DNA of 52,602 nt from Methylacidiphilales bacterium (GTDB lineage Bacteria > Verrucomicrobiota > Verrucomicrobiia > Methylacidiphilales > UBA1321), in contig JAMFSY010000013.1 in the NCBI GenBank assembly GCA_026225555.1, forward strand, positions 1-52,602. Direction: 5' to 3'. The first letter of the stretch is position 1, and each line of letters starts with the position of its first letter. This document shows, in pieces, positions 17,312 to 24,785 of the stretch. The notes below the pieces were generated by a model. It was not told the origin of the DNA. It ran no database searches and saw only the letters and a list, made by a program, of their open reading frames with translations. A program made the translations under genes and the position numbers.

Positions 17312-18952
17312 CTAATCTCGAAACGGAGTGGCCGAAATTTCCCAATCCTTGTTCCGCGTCTCCAGTGTTTTAATCGCCCAGGCATCGGGCATGAGAACCA
17401 CTTGGAAGCCAGTTGAGTCCACTGCGAGGCACGAATCGCTGGGCAGCCCCGGCTTCAGGCGTTTGCCCTCCTTCGCCAATTCCGCCGGAGGTCGCATCCA
17501 GCGAATGACTTTCCACGGCGTCATCTCCACCCGGCAGTCGGCCCCATACTCCGCTTCCAACCGGTACTGGAGAACCTCGAATTGCAGCGGACCAACCGCT
17601 CCCAGCAACGGCACATATTGATGCGACTCCGGCCGCAGGAATGATTGCGCGAGGCCTTCCTTGAGCAATTGCTCGAGGCCTTCGCGGAAACGCTTGAACT
17701 TTGCCGTGCTGTTATTGTGCAGATAGGCAAAGCACTCCGGCGCGAACCGGGGAATTTCATCGAACCGGATTTCCGGCCGCTCCGCCAACGTGTCGCCGAT
17801 CAGGAAATCGTGATTACCCACGATCCCCACCACGTCGCCCGCATAGGCTTCATCGATCGTCTCGCGTTCCTTGGCGAAAAGCCGCTGCGAGTTGGAGAGA
17901 CGAATCCGTTTGCCCGTGCGAGTGTTGATCACGCTCATGTCCCGCGCGAAAACGCCTGACACGATGCGGATGAACGCCACGCGGTCCCGATGCTTCGGGT
18001 TCATGTTGGCCTGGATCTTGAAAACAAAGCCGGAGAACGTCTCTTCCACCGGGCTGACCGTTCCCCCTTCAAACTTGCGCGGCGCGGGCGGCGGCGCCAG
18101 CTGCAAAAAGCGATCGAGCAAAAGCTTCACGCCGAAGTTATTGGCCGCGCTGCCGAAAAAGACGGGCGTCAATTTTCCCGCCTGGACGAGAGAGAAATCG
18201 AAGGACGCTCCCGCCCCCTCCAGCAAATCGAGTTCATCGCAGACCCGGCGATAGACCAGCGGATCGACCGTGGCCTGTACCTGCTCGTCCTGGATATTGC
18301 TGACCGCCACCGGCGCGCGATAGGCGCCCTGGGCCGTGCGCTCGAACAAATGCACCTGCTGGTTTTCCCGGTCGTACACACCGCGAAACTCCGGGCCGTC
18401 TCCCAGCGGCCAGTTGAGCGGCATCGCCTGGATGCCCAATACCGACTCAAGCTCATCCAGCAATTCCAGCGGCGGACGGCTCGGGCGGTCCAGCTTGTTC
18501 ATGAACGTAAAGATGGGAACGCCCCGCAGCCGGCAGACCTCGAAAAGCTTGCGCGTCTGCGTTTCGATACCCTTGCCGGCATCGATCACCATCACCGCGG
18601 CGTCCACCGCCGTCAGCACGCGATAAGTGTCCTCGGAGAAATCCTTGTGGCCCGGCGTATCCAGGAGATTGACGACGCAATCGTTATATTCGAACTGCAG
18701 AACGGTGGACGAAACCGAAATTCCCCGCTGTTTTTCCATCTCCATCCAGTCGCTCGTCGTCGCCCGCTGGTCTTTGCGCGCGGTCACGCTTCCGGCCAGG
18801 TTCAGCGCCCCGCCATAGAGAAGAAACTTCTCCGTCAGCGTGGTCTTTCCGGCATCGGGATGGGAGATGATGGCGAAGGTCCTGCGCCTCGAGACCTCGC
18901 GTTCGAGGTGGGCGCGGTTGACAATCTGGGGCTCTAAAGTGGTTGCGGTCAT
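17312..18952 (-). CDS. prfC: Peptide chain release factor 3
   Basis: The 546-residue translational GTPase has G1 (ISHPDAGKTTL, about 29-39), G3 (DTPGH, about 98-102) and G4 (NKLD), followed by EF-Tu-like domain 2 and the RF3-specific C-terminal region (AVGPLQFEVLQYRLEAEYG). RF3 recycles RF1/RF2 after peptide release. Length and domain order match the family. The gene is transcribed alone and is divergent from the J-domain operon, with a 138-bp gap. Confidence 0.96.
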   Translation of the reverse strand: MTATTLEPQIVNRAHLEREVSRRRTFAIISHPDAGKTTLTEKFLLYGGALNLAGSVTARKDQRATTSDWMEMEKQRGISVSSTVLQFEYNDCVVNLLDTPGHKDFSEDTYRVLTAVDAAVMVIDAGKGIETQTRKLFEVCRLRGVPIFTFMNKLDRPSRPPLELLDELESVLGIQAMPLNWPLGDGPEFRGVYDRENQQVHLFERTAQGAYRAPVAVSNIQDEQVQATVDPLVYRRVCDELDLLEGAGASFDFSLVQAGKLTPVFFGSAANNFGVKLLLDRFLQLAPPPAPRKFEGGTVSPVEETFSGFVFKIQANMNPKHRDRVAFIRIVSGVFARDMSVINTRTGKRIRLSNSQRLFAKERETIDEAYAGDVVGIVGNHDFLIGDTLAERPEIRFDEIPRFAPECFAYLHNNSTAKFKRFREGLEQLLKEGLAQSFLRPESHQYVPLLGAVGPLQFEVLQYRLEAEYGADCRVEMTPWKVIRWMRPPAELAKEGKRLKPGLPSDSCLAVDSTGFQVVLMPDAWAIKTLETRNKDWEISATPFRD

Positions 18953-19090
18953 GGATCGGGCGACTCAACGCCTCCTCATTGAATAGCCCGCTTTGACGCC
19001 AAAGGAAAGGCCGCCCGACAGGCCGGATAAACCATCCATGGAAAGATATCGCTATCGCCCGACCGCTTCTTGATCCAAACTGACTGGCCC

Positions 19091-19372
19091 ATGAAGCAGG
19101 ATTATTACGCCGATCTTGGCGTGGCCCCGACCGCCACGGCCGCCGAGATCAAGACCGCCTACCGGAAGCTCGTCGTCGAGCATCACCCGGACAAGCAGGG
19201 CGATCCGGTGAAGTTTCGCGCCGTGGCCGAAGCGTACGACGTCCTCGGCGATTCCGCCAAACGCCAGGCCTACGACTTCGCCCAAAAGAACGCCCGCGTG
19301 GTGGACCTGAAGACGGAGAGCGCCGCGCTGGTCGAAGAGTATTTCCGGCAGTTTAAACCGCAGCATTCCTAA
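19091..19372 (+). CDS. Small stand-alone J-domain protein
   Basis: The 93-residue protein is little more than a J domain: [20 protein letters not shown], then [15 protein letters not shown] with the HPD tripeptide, then the [13 protein letters not shown] helix, plus a short charged tail. It should stimulate ATP hydrolysis by a DnaK-type Hsp70 and direct it to a client. It lacks the Gly/Phe, zinc and C-terminal substrate domains of DnaJ, so the client must come from elsewhere, plausibly the proteins encoded just downstream. The ATG at 19091 is preferred over an in-frame TTG at 19070. Only two bases separate it from the next gene. Confidence 0.88.
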   Translation: MKQDYYADLGVAPTATAAEIKTAYRKLVVEHHPDKQGDPVKFRAVAEAYDVLGDSAKRQAYDFAQKNARVVDLKTESAALVEEYFRQFKPQHS

Positions 19373-19374
19373 TT

Positions 19375-19803
19375 ATGAATCATCTAGAAACCCTGAACGA
19401 GTACATCGACAGCCATTTCAGTGGCAACAAAACCGAGAGGGAAGCCCGGCTCGCCTTCCTCGGCTATCGCGACGATGTCCTCAGCAGCATTCCCTCGATG
19501 GACGCGGCCTTCATCAAGGACCAGCCCGCCTGCATCGCCATCGGCTTCCTGGGAAAACTGGAATTCACCGAAGGCGCTCATCTCGAAAAATTCATCGCCA
19601 AACCGAACCTGGACACCCTGGCCGTCCTGCGGAAAAACGCCGTCGTGCGTGTCGCCGAAAGTGCGCGCAGCGCCTGGCAGCACATCATGACGGTGGACCA
19701 GGAAGCCGCCTGCGTTGTCCTAAGCCTCTGCGTCAGCTCCCGCAAGAACCGGCACGTCACCGGCGCCAAATCGAAAAAATCTCCCGCCCCCCTCTACTCA
19801 TGA
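19375..19803 (+). CDS. Unrecognised 142-residue protein in J-domain operon
   Basis: I do not recognise this protein. It looks soluble and mostly helical, with no signal peptide or membrane helix. It has a hydrophobic central segment (PACIAIGFLGKLEF), a patch VLRKNAVVRVAESARSAWQH, two cysteines near VVLSLCVSS, and a basic tail. It starts two bases after the J-domain gene and its last four bases (ATGA) are the start of the next gene, so it is translationally coupled to both neighbours. A client or adaptor role for the J-protein/Hsp70 is inferred only from position. Confidence 0.75.
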   Translation: MNHLETLNEYIDSHFSGNKTEREARLAFLGYRDDVLSSIPSMDAAFIKDQPACIAIGFLGKLEFTEGAHLEKFIAKPNLDTLAVLRKNAVVRVAESARSAWQHIMTVDQEAACVVLSLCVSSRKNRHVTGAKSKKSPAPLYS

Positions 19804-20513
19804 ATATCCTTACCGTCCGCCAAACCCTCGATGCCGGCAGCGCCCACAAAGCCGAACGTCAACTCGCCCAGATCGCGCACGATCAGGGCGATGCCACCCT
19901 CGCCCTCCTCGTCGCCGACCTCACCCCGAGCGAAGTCGCCTCCTTCCTCGAGGAAGGTGATTACACCAAGCCTTCAGAAGTCGTCCCTCACCTGACCCGT
20001 GAGCAGTTCATGGGCGCTCTGGACCGCTTCGGCTCGAAGTGGGGCAAGCTCAGCAAAAACGATGGCCGCGAAGTCTTGCTGCGCCTGAAAGAGGACGTGG
20101 CGGAGTTCATCCTGCCGTCGCTACTCTTTCGCGAAGATCATCTCTTCATCAAGGCCATGCTGGATGACAACCTGGGCGAAGACATTCTCGTCATCCTTCC
20201 TCTTTACGAAGCGGGCTATGTCGATTCTCTCCGTAACTTTGAGGCCGGGATGGCGCAAAAAGGAACCTGGCAGGAACTTTACGCCGTCATTGAAGAGATC
20301 GATCCCAAATCGTTCGCCTCGTTGAGAAGCCAGGTGCTCGACCTCGCCGACAAAGCGACGCACGAGGATGAGGACGACGAGGAACCCCAGATCACCACCG
20401 AGGGCATCAAGTTCCTGCGCGGCACGCTGCAACGTCTTTCCGATCGCGCCGCCAAGCACGCGGGCGAGAGCTCCAGCGCCAGCCAGGTGGAGGAAGTCTT
20501 CCACGGGATCTGA
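19800..20513 (+). CDS. Unrecognised 237-residue helical protein in J-domain operon
   Basis: The protein is acidic and predicted to be all-helical. The N-terminal half has short repeated helices (LLVADLTPSEVASFLEEGD, VVPHLTREQFMGALDRFGSK) reminiscent of the helical repeats of MgtE-N or DUF6178 proteins; this is an impression, not a match. A strongly acidic stretch (HEDEDDEE) separates a C-terminal helical hairpin. There is no signal peptide. The ATG overlaps the previous stop (ATGA) and the next gene follows after seven bases. The function is unknown. Confidence 0.75.
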   Translation: MNILTVRQTLDAGSAHKAERQLAQIAHDQGDATLALLVADLTPSEVASFLEEGDYTKPSEVVPHLTREQFMGALDRFGSKWGKLSKNDGREVLLRLKEDVAEFILPSLLFREDHLFIKAMLDDNLGEDILVILPLYEAGYVDSLRNFEAGMAQKGTWQELYAVIEEIDPKSFASLRSQVLDLADKATHEDEDDEEPQITTEGIKFLRGTLQRLSDRAAKHAGESSSASQVEEVFHGI

Positions 20514-20520
20514 CCCAGCC

Positions 20521-21420
20521 ATGGCCAAAAATCAGTTTCTCGTCGCGACGGACGAACGCTTTCCCATCACGGTGGCCTTGGATCATGCCTTCGCAACCGG
20601 ACTGATGTCCGCCGAACTGGTCACCCTGCGCAAACAGGAACTGACCGACCTGGTCAGCGAAGCGGCCAAGACCTTCGGCTTCCAGGCCAAGGCAACCCTG
20701 GAAAACGCGCTGAATCTCTCGCTCGGTTTGCTCTCGCTGGCGCTGGCCTCCGCGACCCAGGGCGAGGTTGATCCGGAGAAATGGGCGGATCGTCTTCGCT
20801 CGGAAAGCTGGAAAAATCTCGTCAAGGAATCGATCAACCTCGCCCGTGAGATCAAGACGAAGGAGGACGCCTACGACTACCTCTTCGAAAGCGACCGGGA
20901 CCCGCGCATCCTGCGCGATCATCTGCGCGATTTTGCCTTGCGGCGCGACAAACATAATCAATGGATGGGCTACAAAGTCCTGCTCGATTATCGCGAGGGC
21001 CGCCAGCGTGCCCAAACGACGGACGCGCTCGTCCGGTGGCTGATTCGTTCGCTGGTGAAGCGCAATTTACCGTGGATCAAGGACCCAATCGATGGGCCCG
21101 CCTGCACGGATGAGGCGCTCAATAACCTCTTGTTCCGGGCCTCCACCGGCCTCGGTTTTCGCCCGAAGGACATTGTCCTGACCCCGCAAGAATTCGCCAG
21201 CGTGCGCAAGCAGTACGACGCCGCGCCCGTCTCGTGGCTGAAACAAACGCATAAGAATTTCCAGGACCTCTTCGATTCCATTCCCCCGGAGCTGCGGCCC
21301 TGCGTTGATGAGAAATGGCCTCTTCACCATTTCAAAAAAGGGCCGCCCAAGATCAAAAATTGGGCTGCGGAAGACCTGCCGGGAGTCATCGGTGTCTTTT
21401 ACTACGAAGTTGATTTATAG
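20521..21420 (+). CDS. Unrecognised 299-residue protein closing the J-domain operon
   Basis: I do not recognise this protein. It contains a hydrophobic helix pair (ALNLSLGLLSLALASATQG) that could be a buried hairpin or a weak membrane anchor, and long amphipathic charged helices (INLAREIKTKEDAYDYLFES). The tail PGVIGVFYYEVDL is hydrophobic. A longer frame upstream exists, but the ATG at 20521 lies eight bases after the previous stop and avoids overlap with that gene. It is the last gene before the GbsR promoter, whose -35-like TTGACA starts six bases after this stop. Confidence 0.75.
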   Translation: MAKNQFLVATDERFPITVALDHAFATGLMSAELVTLRKQELTDLVSEAAKTFGFQAKATLENALNLSLGLLSLALASATQGEVDPEKWADRLRSESWKNLVKESINLAREIKTKEDAYDYLFESDRDPRILRDHLRDFALRRDKHNQWMGYKVLLDYREGRQRAQTTDALVRWLIRSLVKRNLPWIKDPIDGPACTDEALNNLLFRASTGLGFRPKDIVLTPQEFASVRKQYDAAPVSWLKQTHKNFQDLFDSIPPELRPCVDEKWPLHHFKKGPPKIKNWAAEDLPGVIGVFYYEVDL

Positions 21421-21426
21421 TCTTCC

Positions 21427-21464
21427 TTGACATTATCCATATTTTCAGTATTTATTGAAAATAT
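21427..21464 (+). promoter_or_regulatory. GbsR operator O1 overlapping the regulator's promoter and start
   Basis: A perfect 9-bp inverted repeat, ATATTTTCA (21439-21447) and TGAAAATAT (21456-21464), surrounds an 8-bp centre GTATTTAT. TTGACA at 21427-21432 fits a -35 box, and the A+T-rich centre sits where a -10 box belongs. The right arm runs into the ATG at 21463. A nearly identical element precedes the next operon (22081-22106). A bound dimer would block RNA polymerase, so autoregulation is inferred. Confidence 0.75.
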
Positions 21465-22005
21465 GAGCGAGAAGCCCGAAGCCCACGATCCCCTGACCAA
21501 CGCCCGCGACGAATTCATCTCCCAATGGGGCGCGATGGGCGGGGCATGGGGAATCAATCGCACCATGGCCCAGGTCCATGCGCTGTTGATGACCAGCGAG
21601 CGGGCGCTGACCACCGATGAAGTCATGGCCGAGCTCAAGATCAGCCGCGGCAACGCCCATCAAAATCTGCGCGAACTGGTCGGCTGGGGCTTGGTCCGCA
21701 ATGTCATCCGCAAGGGCGAGCGCAAAGAATACTACGAATCCGAGAAGGATGTCTGGCGGATGTTTTGCACCATCGCCCGCGAGCGCAAACGGCGCGAGAT
21801 CGAGCCCGCGCTACGCGCCCTCCGCGCCTGCGAGGAGCAGACGCACGGCCTGAAGGGCGAAAAGGCCGTCGCCTTCAATCGCCAGATCAAGGCACTGGCC
21901 GATTTCCTCGCCCAGATGGATTCCATCATGGACCGGATGTCCAAGTCCGAGCAGAGCACGATCATGCCGCTGCTCCTGAAGATGTTCGTCAAAAGCAGCA
22001 AATGA
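21463..22005 (+). CDS. GbsR/MarR-family transcriptional regulator
   Basis: The 180-residue protein has a winged helix (about residues 35-100: TTDEVMAELKISRGNAHQNL, RELVGWGLV, KGERKEYYES) and a C-terminal helical dimerisation region, as in the GbsR branch of the MarR superfamily. The start is taken as ATG 21463; a TTG at 21427 would place the -35-like TTGACA inside the gene. The ATG has no ribosome binding site and may be at or very near the mRNA 5' end. Matching operator elements before this gene and before the 22165 operon suggest it controls both. The ligand is unknown. Confidence 0.88.
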   Translation: MSEKPEAHDPLTNARDEFISQWGAMGGAWGINRTMAQVHALLMTSERALTTDEVMAELKISRGNAHQNLRELVGWGLVRNVIRKGERKEYYESEKDVWRMFCTIARERKRREIEPALRALRACEEQTHGLKGEKAVAFNRQIKALADFLAQMDSIMDRMSKSEQSTIMPLLLKMFVKSSK

Positions 22006-22080
22006 CCCGAGCAACCCCCATGAAAACCCGCAAAACCAACCCCCGCCGCACCTCCAAAACGAAGCCTTCTCTTTTGACCA

Positions 22081-22106
22081 AAACTTTCATTATTTATCGA
22101 AAATAT
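22081..22106 (+). promoter_or_regulatory. GbsR operator O2 upstream of the membrane/lipid operon
   Basis: AAACTTTCA-TTATTTAT-CGAAAATAT (22081-22106) matches operator O1 at 22 of 26 positions, with the same arm and centre lengths. It lies 59 bases before the ATG at 22165, in a promoter position. The left arm is less perfect than in O1, so binding may be weaker, giving graded control of the operon versus the regulator gene. Confidence 0.7.
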
Positions 22107-22164
22107 CGGAATCACAAACGCTACGTTCACCAGGATCTTCTCTAACCCCAACCCCAAGGAAACT

Positions 22165-22560
22165 ATGACTCCCCTCGCCTGGACTTATCTCTCTTACCTC
22201 GTGCTCGCCATTCCCCTCACCGTCTGGGTGGCCCGAACCCTCCACCAAAGCGGTCGGATTTTTCTGGTCGACAGCTTCCTTGGCAACGAGGCGCTGGCCG
22301 ACTCCGTCAACCATCTGCTCGTGGTCGGATTTTATCTGATCAATCTGGGCTTCGTCAGCCTCGCCCTTCGCTCCAGTGAAAGGCCGCTCGATTTTCAAGG
22401 CGTCCTGGAAACCTTGAGCACGAAGATTGGCTGGGTGCTGCTGGTGCTTGGGGTGATGCATTTCTTCAATCTCTACATCTTCGCCCGCATGCGGAAGCGG
22501 GCACTCCTGCGACAGGCGCTTCCTCCCGTGCCGCCGCAAGGCCAGGTGGGAGCCTTATGA
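22165..22560 (+). CDS. Small membrane protein, first gene of GbsR-linked operon
   Basis: The 131-residue protein has three predicted membrane helices (about residues 5-24, 48-66 and 88-107) and a basic, proline-rich tail that should face the cytoplasm. I do not recognise the family. AAGGA at 22156-22160 precedes the ATG. The stop overlaps the start of the DCC gene (ATGA). As first gene after operator O2 it is probably controlled by the GbsR-type regulator. Its constant company with a thiol oxidoreductase and a lipid acyltransferase-like protein suggests a membrane-lipid role; this is inference. Confidence 0.75.
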   Translation: MTPLAWTYLSYLVLAIPLTVWVARTLHQSGRIFLVDSFLGNEALADSVNHLLVVGFYLINLGFVSLALRSSERPLDFQGVLETLSTKIGWVLLVLGVMHFFNLYIFARMRKRALLRQALPPVPPQGQVGAL

Positions 22561-22994
22561 AAAATCTTTACGTCCTTTTTGATCAGGACTGCGCTTTATG
22601 CCGGACCTGTTCCGGGTGGCTGGCACAGCAACCCGCCTTCATCCCTCTGCACTTCATTCCCCTGCAATCTCCAGATTTGGAGCGCCGGTTTCCCGGAGTG
22701 GGAAAACTGGATTTCCGCGAGAAGCTCGTGGTGGTCAGCGATGAAGGCGCCTTTTACCAAGGGCCGAACGCATGGATCATTTGCCTCTACGCCTTGCGTG
22801 ATTATCGCGAATGGTCCTTTCGCCTAGCCCATCCCGCGCTGCTTCCCTTCGCCCGCCGCGCCTGCGAATTAGTGGCAAGGAATCGCCTCGCCCTTTCTCG
22901 TTGGGCGCTCAAGCTTCCCATCGAAAAATTAAGCCAAAAGCTTCAGGCCATGCCACCCGAAGTTTGCTCCACCACGCCGGGCGGCGCCTGCTGA
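22557..22994 (+). CDS. DCC-family thiol-disulfide oxidoreductase (DUF393)
   Basis: The 145-residue protein opens with VLFDQDCALCRTCSGWL, the family's D-x-DCxxC signature (C12, C15, plus C18), and keeps the conserved later segments (WIICLYALRDY, HPALLPFARRACELVARNR). DCC proteins have a thioredoxin-like fold and are thought to act as thiol-disulfide exchangers, but substrates are unknown. Families of this kind often sit beside TIGR01777 epimerases and membrane proteins, as here. It overlaps the previous gene by four bases; the next gene starts four bases after its stop. Confidence 0.88.
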   Translation: MKNLYVLFDQDCALCRTCSGWLAQQPAFIPLHFIPLQSPDLERRFPGVGKLDFREKLVVVSDEGAFYQGPNAWIICLYALRDYREWSFRLAHPALLPFARRACELVARNRLALSRWALKLPIEKLSQKLQAMPPEVCSTTPGGAC

Positions 22995-22998
22995 TTTT

Positions 22999-23901
22999 AT
23001 GGAAAGCGCCACTCCCTTGACTCTCCACCGGATCGCCTTTCACTTCGGCGATTGGCTTTCGCTCGTCACACTTCCCACGTTCGTCATCGCATTGCGTCCG
23101 ATGCTGGCGCCCTGGATTTTCATGTGGGTGCTGGCCCTGGCGATTTTCGCCGGATTCAAATGGTGGACATGGCGGCGAACCATCTGCCGAGGCGCGCACC
23201 CCCACTCTCTTTCGATCTCTCGCCTTTCTCTTTTTCTGGCCCGGCATGGATGCGGATCGATTTTTGGCGGCGGACTCGATCCCGGCGAAACCCCGACTGG
23301 GTTCCTGGGTTTTCGCGGTCGCCAAAACCGTCCTCGGAGCTTTCTTGATCTGGGGCGTGGCCCGCATGGCCGGAAATGGCTGGGGCGCGGGTTGGATCGG
23401 GATGATCGGGTTTGCCTTCATTCTTCACTTTGGGATCTTTCACCTGCTGGCTCTCTTTTGGCAGCAGAATGGCATCGATGCCCAACCCCTCATGCGTTGG
23501 CCCGCGCTTGCGACTTCTCTCAGCGATTTCTGGGGCAAACGTTGGAACGCCGGCTTTCGCGACCTTGCCTTCGGCCTCCTCTTTGTTCGGCTCGCGACTC
23601 AGGTGCCGCCCCGAGTGGCGACGATGGCCATCTTTCTCCTCTCTGGGCTCATCCACGAATTGGTCATCACCTTCCCGCCGGCGCAGGTTATGGCCTGCCC
23701 ACCTGTTACTTTCTCGGTCAGGGAACAGGACTTCTCTTTGAGCGTTCTCGTTTAGCCACACGCTTTTGCCTGCGGCACACCCTCCTCGGCAGGGTCTTCG
23801 CCCTGACGGTCGTCGTCCTTCCCGTCTTTGCGCTCTTTCCCGTACCCTTCGTCGTCCGCGTGATGGTCCCCTTCTTCCAAGCCATCAAGGCGCTTCCATG
23901 A
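22999..23901 (+). pseudogene. Wax-synthase-like MBOAT acyltransferase with two compensating frameshifts
   Basis: Family-like sequence is split between two frames. Frame one gives the start (IFAGFKWWTWRR). The middle (FLFFWPGMDADRF, FWGKRWNAGFRDLAF, LLSGLIHELVI with the MBOAT histidine) is in the +1 frame. The end (GYGLPTCYFLGQGTGLLFERS) is back in frame one. Removing one C from CCCCC at 23199-23203 and adding one C to CCC at 23674-23676 restores a continuous protein of about 300 residues with several membrane helices. Such enzymes transfer acyl groups in the membrane. Both lesions are in C runs, so sequencing error is a serious alternative to a pseudogene. The 300-codon frame that happens to stay open is not the true product. 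Confidence 0.8.
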
Positions 23902-24305
23902 AATCCATTCTTCCCTTCGCCATCCAAATAGCCGGCGCGCTGCACCTGCTGGTCGCCGGCGCGAATTTCGTGCTGCCCGGCATCCTCCACTATCGTGAAA
24001 ATCTCGCGAAAGTTTCCCCGATCATCCGCCAGATCTTTCTCGTTCACGCCTTCTACATCGTCTTGGTGCTGGTGGGATTTGGCCTGCTCTGCCTCGGCTT
24101 TCCCCACGAGCTGAGCGGCGGCAGTTCCCTCGGAAGATGCCTCAGCGGATTTCTAGCCGTCTTCTGGTCCCTGCGCGTAATCCTCCAATTCGGTTTTTAT
24201 GATCGGGCGACCAAACGGGACCACCCACTCGGCAATTTATTCTTCGGCGGCATCTTCACCTACTTCGCCGCGGTCTTCATCGCGGCCACCTTCTTCGGAA
24301 AATGA
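23898..24305 (+). CDS. Membrane protein A of a tandem pair
   Basis: The 135-residue protein has four predicted helices (about 7-28, 48-68, 78-98 and 115-132). It shares a pattern with the next protein: LAGxxH in helix one, the LAKxS/T-x-R loop, then a GFxAxFWxLR motif. The two are therefore probably tandem duplicates. The ATG overlaps the MBOAT stop and the TGA overlaps the next ATG. I do not recognise the family; the GFLAVFWSLR-type loop may be a functional site. Confidence 0.78.
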   Translation: MKSILPFAIQIAGALHLLVAGANFVLPGILHYRENLAKVSPIIRQIFLVHAFYIVLVLVGFGLLCLGFPHELSGGSSLGRCLSGFLAVFWSLRVILQFGFYDRATKRDHPLGNLFFGGIFTYFAAVFIAATFFGK

Positions 24306-24742
24306 ATACGCTCCAACCTTGGTTCAGCCTCGCTCTCTGGCTTGCTGGAATCGGTCATTTTTGCATCCTGGGCGCCAGCTTTCAGGTGCCCAGTCGCCTC
24401 GGTTGGAAAGAAGACCTTGCGAAGCTCACGTCCTTTAACCGCAAACTCATGTGGGTCTACGCCGGAACCACGTTGCTCACCATCATCGCGTTTGGCGTGA
24501 TCACTCTCCTGCTCCACGATGAGCTTTTACGCGGAGACCGCGCCGCCATGTTCCTGGCGGGATTCATCGCCATTTTCTGGACCCTGCGCATCCTGGTCGA
24601 TCTCCTCTATTTCAAGCATGCCGACTGGCCGGTGGGCCGTCAGTTTATCGTGGGACATTTCCTGCTCACGGCCCTATTCGCGGCCTTGGCTTTAACGTAT
24701 TGGGGACTGCTCATCTGGAATATGATGAAAGGGATCTCATGA
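24302..24742 (+). CDS. Membrane protein B of a tandem pair
   Basis: This 146-residue four-helix membrane protein is paralogous to the preceding gene (LAGIGHFCILGASFQVP, LAKLTSFNRKLMWVYAG, GFIAIFWTLRILVDLLYF). The pair could form a heterodimer. The start overlaps the previous stop (ATGA). It is the last of the five tightly packed genes; a TIGR01777 gene follows after 43 bases. The function is unknown. Confidence 0.78.
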   Translation: MNTLQPWFSLALWLAGIGHFCILGASFQVPSRLGWKEDLAKLTSFNRKLMWVYAGTTLLTIIAFGVITLLLHDELLRGDRAAMFLAGFIAIFWTLRILVDLLYFKHADWPVGRQFIVGHFLLTALFAALALTYWGLLIWNMMKGIS

Positions 24743-24785
24743 CTAATAATCGTCGTATGGAGAGTAATTGCGAGGAGAGCCAATC

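Noticed and set aside
22002..22145. A 47-codon frame between gbsR and the 22165 operon
   Set aside because: It runs through operator O2 and is basic with no family features; most likely a chance frame.
22999..23901. Uninterrupted 300-codon frame as the true MBOAT product
   Set aside because: Its middle lacks family sequence; the +1 frame there carries the MBOAT motifs, so it is two frameshifts rather than one protein.
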